A model generated the notes under the pieces. That model saw nothing but the letters and a program-made list of their open reading frames with translations. It was not told where the DNA came from and made no database searches. 64,000 nucleotides of DNA from assembly GCA_028829895.1 (NCBI GenBank), contig CM054182.1, positions 19,717,501 through 19,781,500 on the forward strand. The letters are read 5' to 3'. Made by a program: the position numbers and the translations under genes. Below are positions 34,432-48,365 of this stretch, in pieces; the first letter of the stretch is position 1, and each line of letters opens with the position of its first letter. Origin of the DNA: Sinotaia quadrata. Lineage: Eukaryota > Mollusca > Gastropoda > Architaenioglossa > Viviparidae.

Positions 34432-34751
34432 TTACATAAATAATTTCATCGCCTATAACATTCCATGCACATAAACCACCACAATTTTCACCTCTCTGTC
34501 TAGAGAGTTAGTTACATAAATAATTTCATCGCCTATAACATTCCATGCACATAAACCACCACAATTTTCACCTCTCTGTCTAGAGAGTTAGTTACATAAA
34601 TAATTTCATCGCCTATAACATTCCATGCACATAAACCACCACAATTTTCACCTCTCTGTCTAGAGAGTTAGTTACATAAATAATTTCATCGCCTATAACA
34701 TTCCATGCACATAAACCACCACAATTTTCACCTCTCTGTCTAGAGAGTTAG
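34432..34751. repeat. 80-bp tandem repeat, four exact copies
   Basis: Units begin TTACATAAATAATTTCATCG at 34432, 34512, 34592 and 34672, each ending CTAGAGAGTTAG. I see no difference between the four copies. It is the longest-period and most uniform array in the window. Confidence 0.97.
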
Positions 34752-34978
34752 TTCCCTGAGAAAAAAGGCTGCTTTCCTGTAAACAGTTTTAGTATCTTGG
34801 TAAGTGTTCGTTTTCTGAAAAAAACAGTTAAAATTTAATAGTCTGCTTTCAAGGTTATCATATGTAAATTTAGAAGAAAACCGATGCATATACATGCATG
34901 CAGAAAATAATAATTTTTGTTTCATTATCTTGAGTAATTCTTGTCGAACAGGTTTGCTCTTTTTACATATAAGCAAAT

Positions 34979-35220
34979 TTGGATTCATCATTTTGGCCAA
35001 CAGTTGTTCAACATTGGATTCACGATTTTGGCCAACTTTTGTTCAACATTTTATTCATCATTTTGGCCAACAGTTGTTCAACATTGGATTCACCATTTTG
35101 GCCAACGGTTGTTCAACATTTTATTCATCATTTTGGCCAACAGTTGTTCAACATTGGATTCATCATTTTGGTCAACAGTTGTTCAACATTGGATTCATCA
35201 TTTTAGCCAAAACTTGTCCA
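34979..35220. repeat. 35-bp minisatellite
   Basis: Seven copies of a unit containing CATTTTGGCCAACAGTTGTT at a 35-bp period. No unit contains a stop in any forward frame in this phase, so three overlapping frames stay open. Confidence 0.95.
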
Positions 35221-36682
35221 ACCTGTTGCTGAAAGAAATTTGGTTTCTCTATTTGGCGAATTCTTGCTTAAATCGTAATGAGAAAGACAACATGGTTTCA
35301 ATACCTAGGCCGATCCTTTGTTTGAAACGTTCTTGAAAGGAATTTTGGTCACACTATCTTGACTAATTCTTGCCTGGAGAGTTATTACAAGAAAATTTTG
35401 TTTCACTGTCTTGAATCCCGCTACATCGTCACTGAAAGAAAATTTCGTTTCACTATCTAGGCTAAATCTTTAAGCACGTTGCAAACTTTCTTGTGAAAAG
35501 TCATTCCTAAACTAAGCGTGCAATGTGTTGCTATGTTTACTATCTTGGCTAAATCTTTAAAATCATTGCAAACGTTTTCGTGAAAAACCATTCCTAAGAT
35601 AAGCGTTAATGTGTTGCATGAGACGAGGCGCTACCTGAAAGAAACAAATGTCATAAACCATGAAGTGTAATTTATTTGAATGTATTTGATAAAGATGACG
35701 ATACCATAATAGCTATTCAAAAGTGTATTTGTGTTAGAGAGTGTTCTTAATAGTAAACATTAGTCTAACCTAAATGAGATTCAGGAATCTGTGGCTCGTC
35801 CGTACAGCCGAGCGGCTGAAATGAACACCTACCGCCTGACACTGACTTGTGAAATGAAGCTATCAATCACTGACGTGTCTAAAGGGAGGCAATCTACACC
35901 ACTGCGTTACGTTATTACGTCATTCAGTCAACACAAGTCGACTAGTCTATCAAATATGTCAATCTTGCAGTTATTCCAAAGAAATTTGATTTACATCACG
36001 ATTTACTTACTTGCACTTGCAAGTCAGAGTAAAGGTACAAATTCATGAACGGCCTTTTCTTTTGAAATACAAGCATTTGTTAATTTTGCCGGCAGTAAGT
36101 GTGAAGATGGTTGTGATTAGGATAAACAATATCGATGATGAAGATAATAATTTAGGTTTGTTATAATTATTAGATTGACTACTGTTTTGTTAGCTGTATT
36201 TAAACAAAAGATCGTGACTGTTCGAAATTGTTCTTTGCATAAACAGTTGACTAAACTATTATTCATAACATTTTAATGAAAGATAAATATTACATATCAG
36301 TTGCAATTTTTTTCCCTTTAAAACAATTATCAATTATAGCAATATGTATTTTTAAAATAGCTTTCTTTTTTTTTCATCTGCATTCCAACTAATTTTGTCA
36401 ATCACTTTTCTGTTCCAACTTTATTTTAAATTTGTTGACTCTGTTAGCTTTTGTTTCCAACCGCGCTTACAAGAATCGCTCCTTTTTAGCATTCTTTCAA
36501 AGACACCACACCTGTGCATTCTTCCACGTTAGACGGTTTTCGCTGCTTGTGTTTACTTTTGGAGGCTTCTTCCTTCTGTCAGTCTCACGCTTAGTTCAAT
36601 CGATTCAACAGAAACTTCTTTGTTTACAAGGGAGTTCTAATTGGATGTTTCTACAAGTGTCAGCATGTACTCAACAGAAGGA
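35221..36682. other. AT-rich DNA with weak long-period repetition
   Basis: At 35340-35640 phrases such as CACTATCTTGACTAA and AAACCATTCCTAA recur at 50-110 bp spacing, an old array. The rest is unique and no gene is seen. Confidence 0.5.
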
Positions 36683-36803
36683 GGAAATGGTTCAAGACGT
36701 GATAGACTCCTTTAAATGTCACTGAATACATTTAGTAAAAGGGGGAAATGATTCAAGACTTGATAGACTGCTTTAAATGTCACTGAATACATTTAGTAAA
36801 CGG
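36683..36803. repeat. 61-bp tandem duplication
   Basis: The block GGAAATGgTTCAAGAC... to ...CATTTAGTAAA occurs twice in direct tandem, with about four differences. Confidence 0.9.
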
Positions 36804-37335
36804 GGATGGATGGGGCTCGCTAAGTATAGGTTAAAAGACGGATTTATTTTCTCCTTTAATAAGATGTTTTCCACCTACGGAAATATTGTGTGACGGTAAA
36901 TGTTTGTCTTTAATGTTGTGGAAGAGAGAAAACGTTTTCAGCGGCCGCATATTTTCCAAGTGAGAGAAACGAGTAGTGTCTGCTGGAGAATTATTTAATA
37001 ATTAACATAAATTAAGATTTTCATCACTTGTAATTAGTTATGGATGATTAATTAATTAATAATAATCATGTAAACCATTAACTAGTTGGCGTTGGCATCA
37101 AATTTGTAATAATTTTATGCATGTCTGCTTGTTGAACCTATAAACATATTTTTGTAGTACTTATACGCTTGTCTGTTTTATTTAATAATTATAAATAATG
37201 AATGTAAACCTTCTTTTACTTCATGTTCTATGTATGTGAAGACGGTTCTACGTGCCCAACTCTTCTTCTACCTTCCCACCTAGTGCCTTGTGTCTTGGAA
37301 AAAAAGAAAATTTGTGACAATGTCTTTACGTATGA
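36804..37335. other. unique AT-rich DNA, nothing seen
   Basis: No gene, RNA or array recognised. Confidence 0.5.
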
Positions 37336-37500
37336 GGTTTTGTCCTAATACATATTTATTTGTTAATACGAGTGTTTTGGCTTAAAACATATTTATTTGT
37401 TTATATACGAATGTTTTGGCCTAATACATATTTATTTGATTATGCGAGTGTTTTGGCCTAATACATATTTATTTGTTAATACGAGTGTTTTGGCCTATTA
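37336..37500. repeat. 37-bp minisatellite
   Basis: About four copies of a unit with GTTTTGGCCTAATACATATT (37374, 37412, 37449, 37487). Confidence 0.93.
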
Positions 37501-37942
37501 AAGCATTAAGAAATATAGGCGCGTATGCGTGGGTGAATTGGCATTTATTAGAGGAAGGAAATGGGTGTGCGTATGTGTGAGAGTGTGTCCATAATTGCTG
37601 GCATGTGTGAGTCTGCCATAATCTGTCAAAAAAACGAACGATTTTGCCACTGATGTCATGATAACATCGCCAGGTAATACTGCAAAACGGAAAGGTTCTG
37701 ACATTTCTCAGAAACCCAAAGGCAACGCATGACAGGTGCTTGGTATTTGACTTGCATACCCTTTTACATAATTTCTAACAAAGAGTACATTAACCTATCC
37801 CCACCTCACCCCACATCTATTTTTTTCGTCCTAAACGAGTTGCAGTGTACACGACTTTCGATCTCTAGTTTTGTGCATTGCTTCCACATGTCGACTGCAA
37901 CCACTTGTCGTTAACAGAACTCTAGGCATATACATGTGTATA

Positions 37943-38537
<595 letters not shown>

Positions 38538-39229
38538 CAGTTGTGTGATTTGTGTATGTGCATTGGTGAGCTTTTATGTATGGTTTTGTATGACACATTG
38601 AGCTGTGTATGTGTCATCATATTTGAGTTTTAGCGACTGTAAGTATATGGATAAACATGCTTGTATTTGTATGTACCTATGTGTAGGTACGTATGAAAAT
38701 GTGTGCATATCTGTGTACTGTATAATACTGTATGCACTTATAGGACAATTATTTAACAATGTATAATTATTTAATTATTTAATTATTTAACATAAAAATA
38801 ATGATAATGAGTAGAAGAAGAATGTAATGATGATATGGTGGTGGTGATGGTGGTGATAAGTCCTACCTTACTCGTCTTCATCAGCTCTTAAATACCAAAT
38901 GTACTTTCTTGTTCGTTAGCGCTTAATGTATTAATGTATCTGTTTAATAGTCAATTGCTAATGCATTATGACATTACCTGTTGAATAGGTAATGACGAAT
39001 GCAATATGACCTTATCCATGGTATAGTCAGTGATTACTAAAGTATGATCTAACTCCTTAATGCAATATAGTTTATCTTCTTATTCGCCAGTACTTGCTGC
39101 AATACCTACCTGCTTTGTAGTCTGTTTATTACAGAATGGCCTATCGCTTTGTGTCAGCGCTTAACGCGATACCGTTTATGCAGCATATTAAGAATGTATA
39201 ATATATGATTCTCAGTAGTTAAACTCCAC
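38538..39229. other. unique AT-rich DNA, nothing seen
   Basis: A short GGTGGTGATGGTGGTGAT run lies near 38840. No gene. Confidence 0.5.
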
Positions 39230-39720
39230 ATCACCAATTCGTCGGTGTTCAAGGCCACAATGACCAATCTCATCAGTGATAATGACTATTCTCATCAATG
39301 ACTATTACCTCCCTCATCATTGACTACAGCAAAACTCATCATTAGCTATTATCTCCCTCATCATTGACAACCTTTGCACTCATTATTGACAATGACCATA
39401 TTCATCAGTGACTATAACCACATTCATCAGTGACTCTGACCACATTCATCAGTGACTGTAACCACATTCATCAGTGACTACGGCCACACTCATTAGTAAC
39501 TATGATTATACTCATCAGTGACTACGGCTACACTCATCAGTAAGTACGATTTTACTCATCGTTGACTATGACCATCTTCATTATGACTATGACCACTCTC
39601 ACCATTGACTATGACCACTCTCACCATTGACTATGACTACTCTCACCATTGAATATGAGCACTCTCGAAGGTGACAATGGCCATCATAACTGACTATGAC
39701 TACCCTCAACAGTGACTATG
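39230..39720. repeat. 22-24-bp degenerate minisatellite
   Basis: ACCACATTCATCAGTGACT repeats at exactly 22 bp in the centre (39421, 39443, 39465), with looser CATCATTGACTAT units on both sides. Confidence 0.9.
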
Positions 39721-39899
39721 GTGATGCTTCAGAATCACTTTGTACAATCGTTGTTGTTTTAGACATTAATGCCCACACTCTGCAGATTTGAAAAAACTAC
39801 GGCACCTAATATTCGATGTATCGCAACTTAGAAGAATAAATGACAATTCAGTTGCTTATCAATGCTTTGAGTCTGAATACCCAAACTTGCTTACATTAT

Positions 39900-40470
39900 T
39901 CACTCACTAGAGTGCTTAAAACTACACAATTGCCAGTGTTCAAAGTTATATTATTCAAACACCAGTATACAAAGATACATCGCTCAAAGTCAAACATTTG
40001 CCAGAGTGTTCAAGGTCATAATATTCAAACACCAGTATTTAAAGCTAGATCACTCAAAAGCACACAAATGCCAGAGTGTTCAAGCCACATTATTCAACAT
40101 TTGTATTCAAAGCTACATCACTTAAAACCACATAATTGCCAGAGCGTCCAAGGCCATAATATTCAAATACCAGGATTTAAAGCTACATCACTCAAAACCA
40201 CATGATTGCCAGAGTGTTCAAAGCCACATTACCCAAATCATTCGTATTTAAAATTACGTCTCTCACATAATTTCCAGAGTGTTCAAAGCCAACGTATTCC
40301 AGAATCAGTGTTCACAATTACATTGTTACAACTGCTGGAAACCACATCATTCAACTACCAGAGTGCTGAAAGGCGCAATATTCAAACACCAGTGCTGATA
40401 ACCACAATATTCAAACACAAAAGTATTGTAAACACAATATTCAAACACTAGTGTGCTGAAAGCCACACTA
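39900..40470. repeat. about 69-bp minisatellite
   Basis: GCCAGAGTGTTCAA recurs at 40000, 40070, 40138 and 40208 with diverged units on both sides. Each unit also contains ATATTCAAACACCAG and a CATCACTCAAAACCACA phrase, so the 69-bp unit is a fusion of shorter related pieces. Confidence 0.9.
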
Positions 40471-41739
40471 ATCTGTGACCTCAATGTTCAGAATACGCGA
40501 TTTGGCGAAACTTACAATGGTACAGGTTTGCTGCATCGTGCCAAACGAAACATGGCCGACATTCCCCTGAGTCAATGTTTGGTCCAAGCAGTCCGTAAAA
40601 TGTTCGAGCAGCTGGGATAGGGATGTTCATCGCTTCAGGTGTGAGTGGTTCAGAAATGAGGTCACCCCTATGAGCTAGCTATATGCGATCAGAGAATAGA
40701 AATACGGAGTTCCATGTTGCCCACCCACCCCTTTTTTTTTTTTGTGCCAACGAACTGTGCGCATCACTCGACGTAGATAAAAAAAAATGTTTTATTTGTT
40801 CTAACGTCTTCTTAAGTTTAAACCTGACGTTTTAAAGGTTTTGTTGGTTTTCTTTCCGATATCACAGCAATATTATCTTTTAGTTACTATCTGTAGTAAT
40901 TGAAAGTGGATACGTACTTTTAAAAATATTTCCTTCGATTTTGATTGTCTACTAAACGAATATGTTCACACGTGTGCACAATTATATATTAATAATAAAC
41001 TACTGAAGTTAAATACCTAATTATATATTTACGTAACTATTCCTAAAATGGTGGTGATGGTGGTGGTGGTGGTGGTGATAGTGATGGTGGTGATGGCGGC
41101 GGCGGTAGTGGTGTTGGCTGCGACGATGATGGCGACGATGACAATACTTGTGTGCTGGAAGGAGACTCGTCATGATTAATTTTCAAATTAATATAGTCAA
41201 ACTCTAATACGACATCAACGATACTATTTCAATGACTTTTCTGGACCAGGCCAACGTGTACCTAGCTGAACTCGCTCAAGTGTGCACTCCTACTAAAATC
41301 TTGCACTGTATCCGGCACGTGCACTTTCAAACATCTAAAAGCACGTTATAAGCCAACGGACATTTTCTTCGTGGGTTTTCTCCCTGGAATTTATTGCCTT
41401 TGGAGCTGAGATACAAATGTCTGTTATCATTTCCAAACGGTCTATCAAGTCGCATCCGTTTCTTTAGCAAGAATAACGTCACATTGCTTGTTGGAAGTGT
41501 ACGTTCGCAATCTGGTATTGTATGCTTCTCTTTGGCGAATAGAGTTACATTTTGCACAAGTAACTCATATGACATTGTGCATGTCAGTTCATTATTTTTT
41601 TTATTATCTTTAGTTGCCTTATATGTTTAAGTAGTTCGGATAAAGACTTTGCATATAATTAAATATATAATTATTGTAAAGTGTTTAGATATTTTACAAG
41701 ATTAAGTATATTGTTAACAATAGGGAATGTAATTTCTCC
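40471..41739. other. unique DNA, no gene seen
   Basis: A GGT/GAT/GGC trinucleotide-rich stretch lies at 41050-41130. Frames at 41327-41630 on both strands have no recognisable domain. Confidence 0.5.
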
Positions 41740-42150
41740 CTCTCACTTATCAATACCCCATATGAACGACAGTTATCCACGGCCCATAAAACAACGGTCT
41801 CTCCACTCAGTTGTCCACAATCCATAGCAATAGTGGTTTCCACACTCAGTTATCCCTAACCCACAACAAGAGCAGTTTTCTCATTCATTATCCGAAGCCC
41901 ATAACAACAGCAGTTTCCACACTCAGTTATCCGCGGCCCATCACATAAGTTTCCATACTTTCATTATCCATGGCCCATAACAACAGCAGTTTCCACACTC
42001 AGTTATCCGCGGCCCATCACATAAGTTTCCATACTTTCATTATCCATGGCCCATAATAACAGCAGTTTTCACACTAAATCTATGACCTGTAACAACAGCA
42101 GTTTTTGCACTCAGTTATCCATGGCCCATAACAATAGCAGTTTTCATACT
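41740..42150. repeat. 76-bp dimeric minisatellite
   Basis: A basic unit of about 38 bp (CCCATAACAACAGCAGTTTC / CACTCAGTTATCC) is organised as a 76-bp dimer whose second half reads CATCACATAAGTTTCC. Dimers start at about 41901, 41977 and 42053; single, more diverged units flank them. Confidence 0.9.
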
Positions 42151-43384
42151 CATAGTTCACAACTATTAAGATTAGCACTGTTACAATGACCGCTGCTTGC
42201 TACTGTCAAACAATACAAACTACGTGCATACGGCAATATACATTATCCAAGCATGTCAGCTTTTCACATTCAAATCTGGCTCCATATCCTTGAACTATTC
42301 TCAATTTTAAATCTCAAATAAAGATGCACAAATGCTAACATTTAATAATAGAAATAGTTGAGCACACTAATCTAAGTTGTTTCGCTTGCCATAATATACT
42401 CACACCAAAAACAGATGCAGTCATGCAGAACGATAAAGAATTAACCGTTAGGAAGAAACACGTTAAATTACTTTTTTAAATAGCAAATTTGCTTAAAAGC
42501 TTATATTCCTGTACGACAACAATAGTACTAGTAGCAGTAGTAGTAATAGAATCAGAGTATGTGGTGGAGGTGGTGGTGGTGGTGATGATAGTAGCAAAAG
42601 ATCAAAGCTATTTCCAAACTGCACATAAAAAATCTGCGTATGCCCCGTTATGAGCATTAATATGTGTACGACGTTCTGCCAAGAAAGATATAAATACAGA
42701 TGTAACATATTGCTGCAGTGGACAAACATACAGTTGTGAATAATAGCCATGATAGCATTAATTACGACAACTGCCAAAGGCATAGATGTAATAAAACATA
42801 AACATTGCATACCACATGAATAAAATGAAGACCTACAACTACTATTGACCTATATGCAGCTCTGACCTACAGATACCATAGATATATGTACAGTGATGAC
42901 CTATAACCCTTGTCTAGTTGGTGGTTCATCAAGTTCTCTGACAGCTTTAACTGTTTCTTTTTTTTAATCCAGACATACGATATGAGAGAGCGGTGAATTT
43001 ATTCCTGGAAGAAAGACATTGGTACCACGGGAGGACTGAGTGCAAGAGTGCAGGTGTGAGAGAAACTTTGGGAGGAATGGTTCTGTGCAAATGTGCCCAG
43101 CAGCGACCTGGGATTCCCTCATGTTGATGTTAACTGCTAAAGAGATACTTTGCATGAGCAGCATACTTCAACACCTTCACTCTACCTGCCCAGGGCACTG
43201 TGCAAATTGTTATTCTTTCACAGAAAACTAGGCCCTTCCCAGATGCTTGCGTCCATCTGCGAAATCAGGAAATGTTGAAATCCATTTTAAAACCAACATC
43301 AATGCCAAACAAAAATCGGTCACACAATAAAGAATCAAGCGAGCAATTTCATCTTCGTTGTGACTTTTTCATCATCTATATACC
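42151..43384. other. unique DNA, no gene seen
   Basis: A short GGTGGTGGTGGTGATGATAG run lies near 42570. Frames at 43040-43231 and 42964-43164 are unrecognised. Confidence 0.5.
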
Positions 43385-43790
43385 ATTTTACACCTCTTTA
43401 AGACACCTTTCATCATCCATAAGACACCTTTCATCATCCGTAAGACACCTTTCATCAACCGTATGACACCTTTCATCATCCGTAAGACACCTTTCATCAT
43501 CCGTATGACACATGCCATCCTATTTATGATCTCTTTCATACTTTAATGCACTATTTCATTATTTTAATGGCACCTTTCGTTCATTCCATTAATTAACATT
43601 TCATTCTCTTAATGAACGTTTCAGTCATTCTTTTAATGCACATTTCAGTCTCTTGATGGCACTTTTCACCCTCCTTAATTCTTTTGACACCTTTCATCCT
43701 CTTCATGACCACCTGTCCGATATCTATCATCATATATTTGGCTTTTATCATCCTTCTGACATTTTCATCATCCTTAAGGGAACTCATTTG
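43385..43790. repeat. 21-bp minisatellite with decayed tail
   Basis: CATCCGTAAGACACCTTT repeats every 21 bp at 43385-43520. Looser 'CACCTTTCATcnTC' copies continue to about 43790. Confidence 0.88.
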
Positions 43791-45114
43791 TTTCTCACAA
43801 TCTTAGTTTTTATCTCTTTATCAGGTCTTTCACCAACTTTGTTTTATACTGACTTTATATTTTGCTGTTCTAATTTTGGTGATATGTTGTGGCGGAGTAA
43901 AGGTGCCTATCCCTATTGCAATAATTAATAATTGTATCTTCGATGCCAATGTTCATGTGACCCGACCTTCGACACTGTTTATGATGATATTTTTGGAGTA
44001 CCCAACTCAGGTGGAGAACATATTAGACTTGCTGATGTAATCTAAACTGGTTTTAGGAGGATGAGTAGTTTTTATTATCCAATGGTTAAGATTTACAAGA
44101 ACAAGATCGGCCAAAGGGCTATGATCAAAATTTACCTGTTTAATCAGCAGTAAAGTGAGAAATACGTTGGGAACTCAGAACTTTTCTAACCACTTTGAAT
44201 TTGGAGTGGAAGAAGTCCGTTCTTGAAAGGCGGCCATTAGATTAATGTTGAGTTAACTTACTGATTGAGAGAGAAAGGACTTTTGTGCACTTTTCCATTG
44301 AGATATATACTTGCATTCTACGTACAGATGTATTATGTGAGTAGACTATTATTTCTACAAATTGTAAACTATGATGCTTGTATGCAATATGCAAAACACT
44401 ACACATTATTTCTAGTGAACCTATGCATAAAAATTGTTGTTGTATTTTATTATGCTGTATGCATGTATCGGGCTAATAAATGATGTTGCAGGAAAATTAA
44501 TTTTAATGAAAGAAAGAATGGAGTTAGGGATGAATATATTAGAAAACATAACATTTGTTCCCTGATTATATTTTACTGGGAAGAAGCAGCCTTTTTGCTT
44601 TTCCTGGTTTACTGATTTATAAACCACTACAACTATGGTAGATTTAAGGAGTCTCTACCCCCAGTACATTGTACTTTACAATAGTTTATCACAAACTATG
44701 AAGAAGATTGGTTGTTAATTAGCAAGTGGTCGTCTAATGCTCGCCAGACGACTAGTTTAAAAGTCCTGGTATCAGAAAAATCTGTAAATGTCTGAGGCAA
44801 TTGTTTCCATCATTAGCAATATTCACTGGGACTATGACTTTGAAAATGTATAAATTCTAAGAACACATAATTAATTCACTGTTTATCTGGGCGGACGACC
44901 TACGGTCTTTTTTCCGCTTGGTGTTTGTCATGATTTATTCTTTGACTAGTACTGAATTGTAAGCTCACTGTGTGCTGGTCCAGTTGTTCAATTCACGACT
45001 TTCCAGTGAGGTCACGACTAACCTGTTTCAAACGACATTTACTGTCACCTGCCTATTATTGTTTGTTATCCAGGAGAAAGAAACACGCGATTATCTTTGC
45101 ACTTTATTTTCTCA
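43791..45114. other. unique AT-rich DNA, no gene seen
   Basis: Only short frames; no repeat or RNA gene recognised. Confidence 0.5.
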
Positions 45115-45732
45115 CTTTATTGATGAATAGATACACATTTCTTTATGACATGACATTTCTTTGAGCAAGTGTTATTTCTACATTTTATTGATGAATAGAT
45201 ACACATTTCTTTAGGACATGAACTTTCTTTGAGCAGGTGTTATTTCTACACTTTATTGATGAATAGATACACATTTCTTTATGACATGACATTTCTTTGA
45301 GCAAGTGTTATTTCTACATTTTATTGATGAATAGATACACATTTCTTTAGGACATGAACTTTCTTTGAGCAGGTGTTATTTCTACACTTTATTGATGAAT
45401 AGATACACATTTCTTTAGGACATGAACTTTCTTTGAGCAGGTGTTATTTCTACACTTTATTGATGAATAGATACACATTTCTTTATGACATGAACTTTCT
45501 TTGAGCAAGTGTTATTTCTACATTTTATTGATGAATAGATACACATTTCTTTAGGACATGAACTTTCTTTGAGCAAGTGTTCTTTCTACATTTTATTGAT
45601 GAATAGATACACATTTCTTTATGACATGACATTTCTTTGAGCAAGTGTTATTTCTACATTTTATTGATGAATAGATACACATTTCTTTAGGACATGACAT
45701 TTCTTTGAGCAAGTGTTATTTCTACAGTTGTC
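45115..45732. repeat. 68-bp minisatellite, nine copies
   Basis: TGATGAATAGATACACATTT recurs exactly every 68 bp from 45121 to 45665. Copies differ at a few fixed sites (TATGACATGACA or TAGGACATGAAC; AAGTG or AGGTG; CATTTT or CACTTT), which mix between copies. Confidence 0.97.
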
Positions 45733-46420
45733 CATGTAGTGGACGACAGTTGTTTCCTTTAGTCACGACTTGAGCTGACTCACATTTTCCTCTGGCACGA
45801 CATTTTGCGGAAGCATGCTAACTGACCGACAGTTTTACGTGTATTTCCAGTGTCACAATATATTACAATTTCATGGCTACCATCGTTTCCTTTTTGTCCT
45901 GACGGTTATAACAACTTTTGAAGAAAACTGTCGATGCAGCTTGTGGAAATGGGAGTTATGCCCCCCCCTCCTTCCCCGTTTCAAGCTGCCATGTTGATAA
46001 ATTGATCGGCGCGTGTGCACACCTGTTCATACTGCTCCGGTCGCAGGGAAGATCCACCTGAAATTAACTCTGCAGTCTCATGAACTGACGACCTCTCAAC
46101 TGCATATTGAAGGCTGGATCTCTGGGTGCAGTTAAATCTTACTATAAACAACGGAAACGCCAAGATCAGCCGTTTGGTCCGTACACAACGTTCAAGTGTC
46201 TTATGAATTATATGTAGAGAATTGCCTTTGGCTTATTAGGAAGGAACTAAAGAACTCTTAAAAACATGAAACAGAATAGAACATAAGATAGACCGACAAG
46301 GGGAGGGGAGGGGAGATAGAAGTGAAGTATAGCAAAGGAAAGGGTCATTATGTTGCATTTGTGCTGAGAACAGGTCTCCAGGGAGAAATGAAGAGGTGGT
46401 ACTTGGAGTTGTACGAAGAA
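45733..46420. other. unique DNA, no gene seen
   Basis: A GC-richer patch at 45960-46100 starts with a C8 run. Frames are short and unrecognised. Confidence 0.5.
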
Positions 46421-46526
46421 TCATAGATATACCTTTTGAACCATAGATATACCTTTTGAACCATAGATATACCTTTTGAACCATAGATATACCTTTTGAA
46501 TCATAGATATACCTTTTGAACCATAA
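46421..46526. repeat. 20-bp tandem repeat
   Basis: CCATAGATATACCTTTTGAA occurs five times in a row (46421 to 46520), varying only at the first base. Confidence 0.96.
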
Positions 46527-46654
46527 ATCGTTTCTTCCCGCAAGACAATGGCAGGCAGATGACGTAGCAAAATGAGACAGAACAATATAAACTCCATGTC
46601 TAAATTTATTCACCCGATATCATTTCGTTTTATTAGCTAGTAAGTTGGAATTTA

Positions 46655-47335
46655 CTTATAATTATTACGTTATTCAGGCCAGCGTGATAATAATTACATT
46701 ACTCGGGTCAGTGTGGTAATAATTACATTATTCGGGTCAGCGTAGTAATAATAATTACGTTATTAGGGTCAGCGTGGTAATAATTACATTATTCAGGCCA
46801 GCGTGATAATAATTATTACGTTATTCGAGTCAGCGTGGTAATTATTACATTACTCGGGTCAGTGTGGTAATAATTACATTATTCGGGTCAGCGTGGTAAT
46901 AATAATTACGTTATTAGGGTCAGCGTGGTAATAATTAAATTATTCAGGCCAACGTGATAATAATTACATTATTTGGGTTAGCGTGGTAATAATTACATTA
47001 TTCAGGCCAGCGTGATAATAATTAAATTATTCAGGCCAGCGTGATAATAATTACATTATTTGGGTTAGCGTGGTAATAATTACATTATTCAGGCCAGCGT
47101 GATAATGATTACATTACTCGGGTCAGTGTGGTAATAATTACATTATTCGAGTCAGCGTGGTAATAATAATTACGTTATTAGGGTCAGTGTGGCAATAATT
47201 ACATTATTCGGGTCAGCGTGATAATAATTATTACGTTATTCGAGTCAGCGTGGTAATAATTACCTTTTTCGGGTCAGGTAGTAATAATTACGTTATTCGG
47301 GTCAGCGTGATAATAATTATTAGGTTATTCGGTCA
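46655..47335. repeat. 29-bp minisatellite, over twenty copies
   Basis: GGTCAGCGTGGTAATAATTA and variants (GGCCAGCGTGATAAT, GGGTTAGCGTGG) recur about every 29-32 bp. An extra AAT or ATT triplet accounts for length changes. Variants recur in runs, for example ACATTACTCGGGTCAGTGTGG then ATTATTCGGG then AATAATTACGTTATTAGGG, which suggests higher-order duplication. Confidence 0.95.
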
Positions 47336-47829
47336 CGTTATGAAGTGCACTTTCCTTTAAATTGTAAACTATACAGTGAAGTAATGAATTATTGTGATAT
47401 ATATTCGTTATCCTGCCTGGAAATTATGAAATAATAATAGTAAACTTGCAAACAGCATCCTACCAGAAATAAAATAAACATTAAATGTACGGGAAAATGT
47501 GCTCCAGGATGCAGAATCCAGAGTTCCCCAAAAGAGTCCCAGTGTATCGTAAGGTGCCAAAATCGTAGCCACCACCTGGAGAGTTTCGAACATGCCGCCC
47601 AAAATAGTGAATAGAAAGATCCACGTACAGGATGTATTTTATTTTTAAACAGGCATTAATATACGCAATATTTCAATGTATCCCAGCCTAAAGTAGTGAT
47701 TAAAATTTTTATTCAAATGTTTGTTTATTTGTTTTTCCAAACACTTATTAAAGCGTTAATTTTTTTAAAATCTAAAAGACATTCATAATAGACATAACCT
47801 TGTTTCGGTTTTGAATATTTTTACAAGTG
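47336..47829. other. unique AT-rich DNA, nothing seen
   Basis: No gene, RNA or array recognised. Confidence 0.5.
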
Positions 47830-48120
47830 CCCTATATCGTGACATATTTTCTGTGACATATTTGACCTATCATTGTGTATGACATATTTTCTGTGACATA
47901 TTTAATCTATCATTGCTGTATGACATATTTCCTGTGACAGACTAATATCAAAGCTAAATGATGTCTTTTCTGTGAAAGACGATCTATCTATGTTGTATGT
48001 CTGATATATTTTCTGTAATAAAGTGGTATTTATGATGCTTTCTATATTTTTGTGTGAGACGATATCTATGTCACGTGATGTATCGTCTGTGAAAGACTTG
48101 ATCTAAGTATGCTGCATTGT
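47830..48120. repeat. degenerate about 43-bp tandem repeat
   Basis: TATGACATATTTTCTGTGACA and GATCTATCATTG phrases recur five to six times with decay. Confidence 0.78.
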
Positions 48121-48214
48121 GTATTTTCCTGATTGCGATCTTTCTTTACTAGTCGATATATGTTAGCTATCGTTACAAGGCCTTTAGTTGTCCCTGAATT
48201 TTTTTCTGTTGAAA

Positions 48215-48365
48215 ATGTTTGATCTTGAAAATCCTTGACCAATAGAAAATGTTTGGTCTGTAAAAAGTACTTGATCTGTAAAATGTGTTTGACCTATAAA
48301 AAGTGATTGGTCAATAAAAATAAATGCATGATCTGTAAAAAGTGTTTGACCCATAGAAAAGTACA
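48215..48365. repeat. degenerate 22-24-bp tandem repeat
   Basis: TTGATCTGTAAAAAGTG / TTTGACCTATAAAAAGTG units occur about six times. Confidence 0.8.

Noticed and set aside
35790..35850. tRNA-like segment GCCGAGCGG (Ser/Leu A-box type)
   Set aside because: No B box (GTTCGA) follows within 80 bp and no cloverleaf can be drawn, so it is neither a tRNA gene nor a supportable SINE.
45115..45732. CRISPR-like regular spacing
   Set aside because: The 68-bp units are repeated over their full length with no unique spacers, and the DNA is eukaryotic. The same applies to all other regular arrays here.
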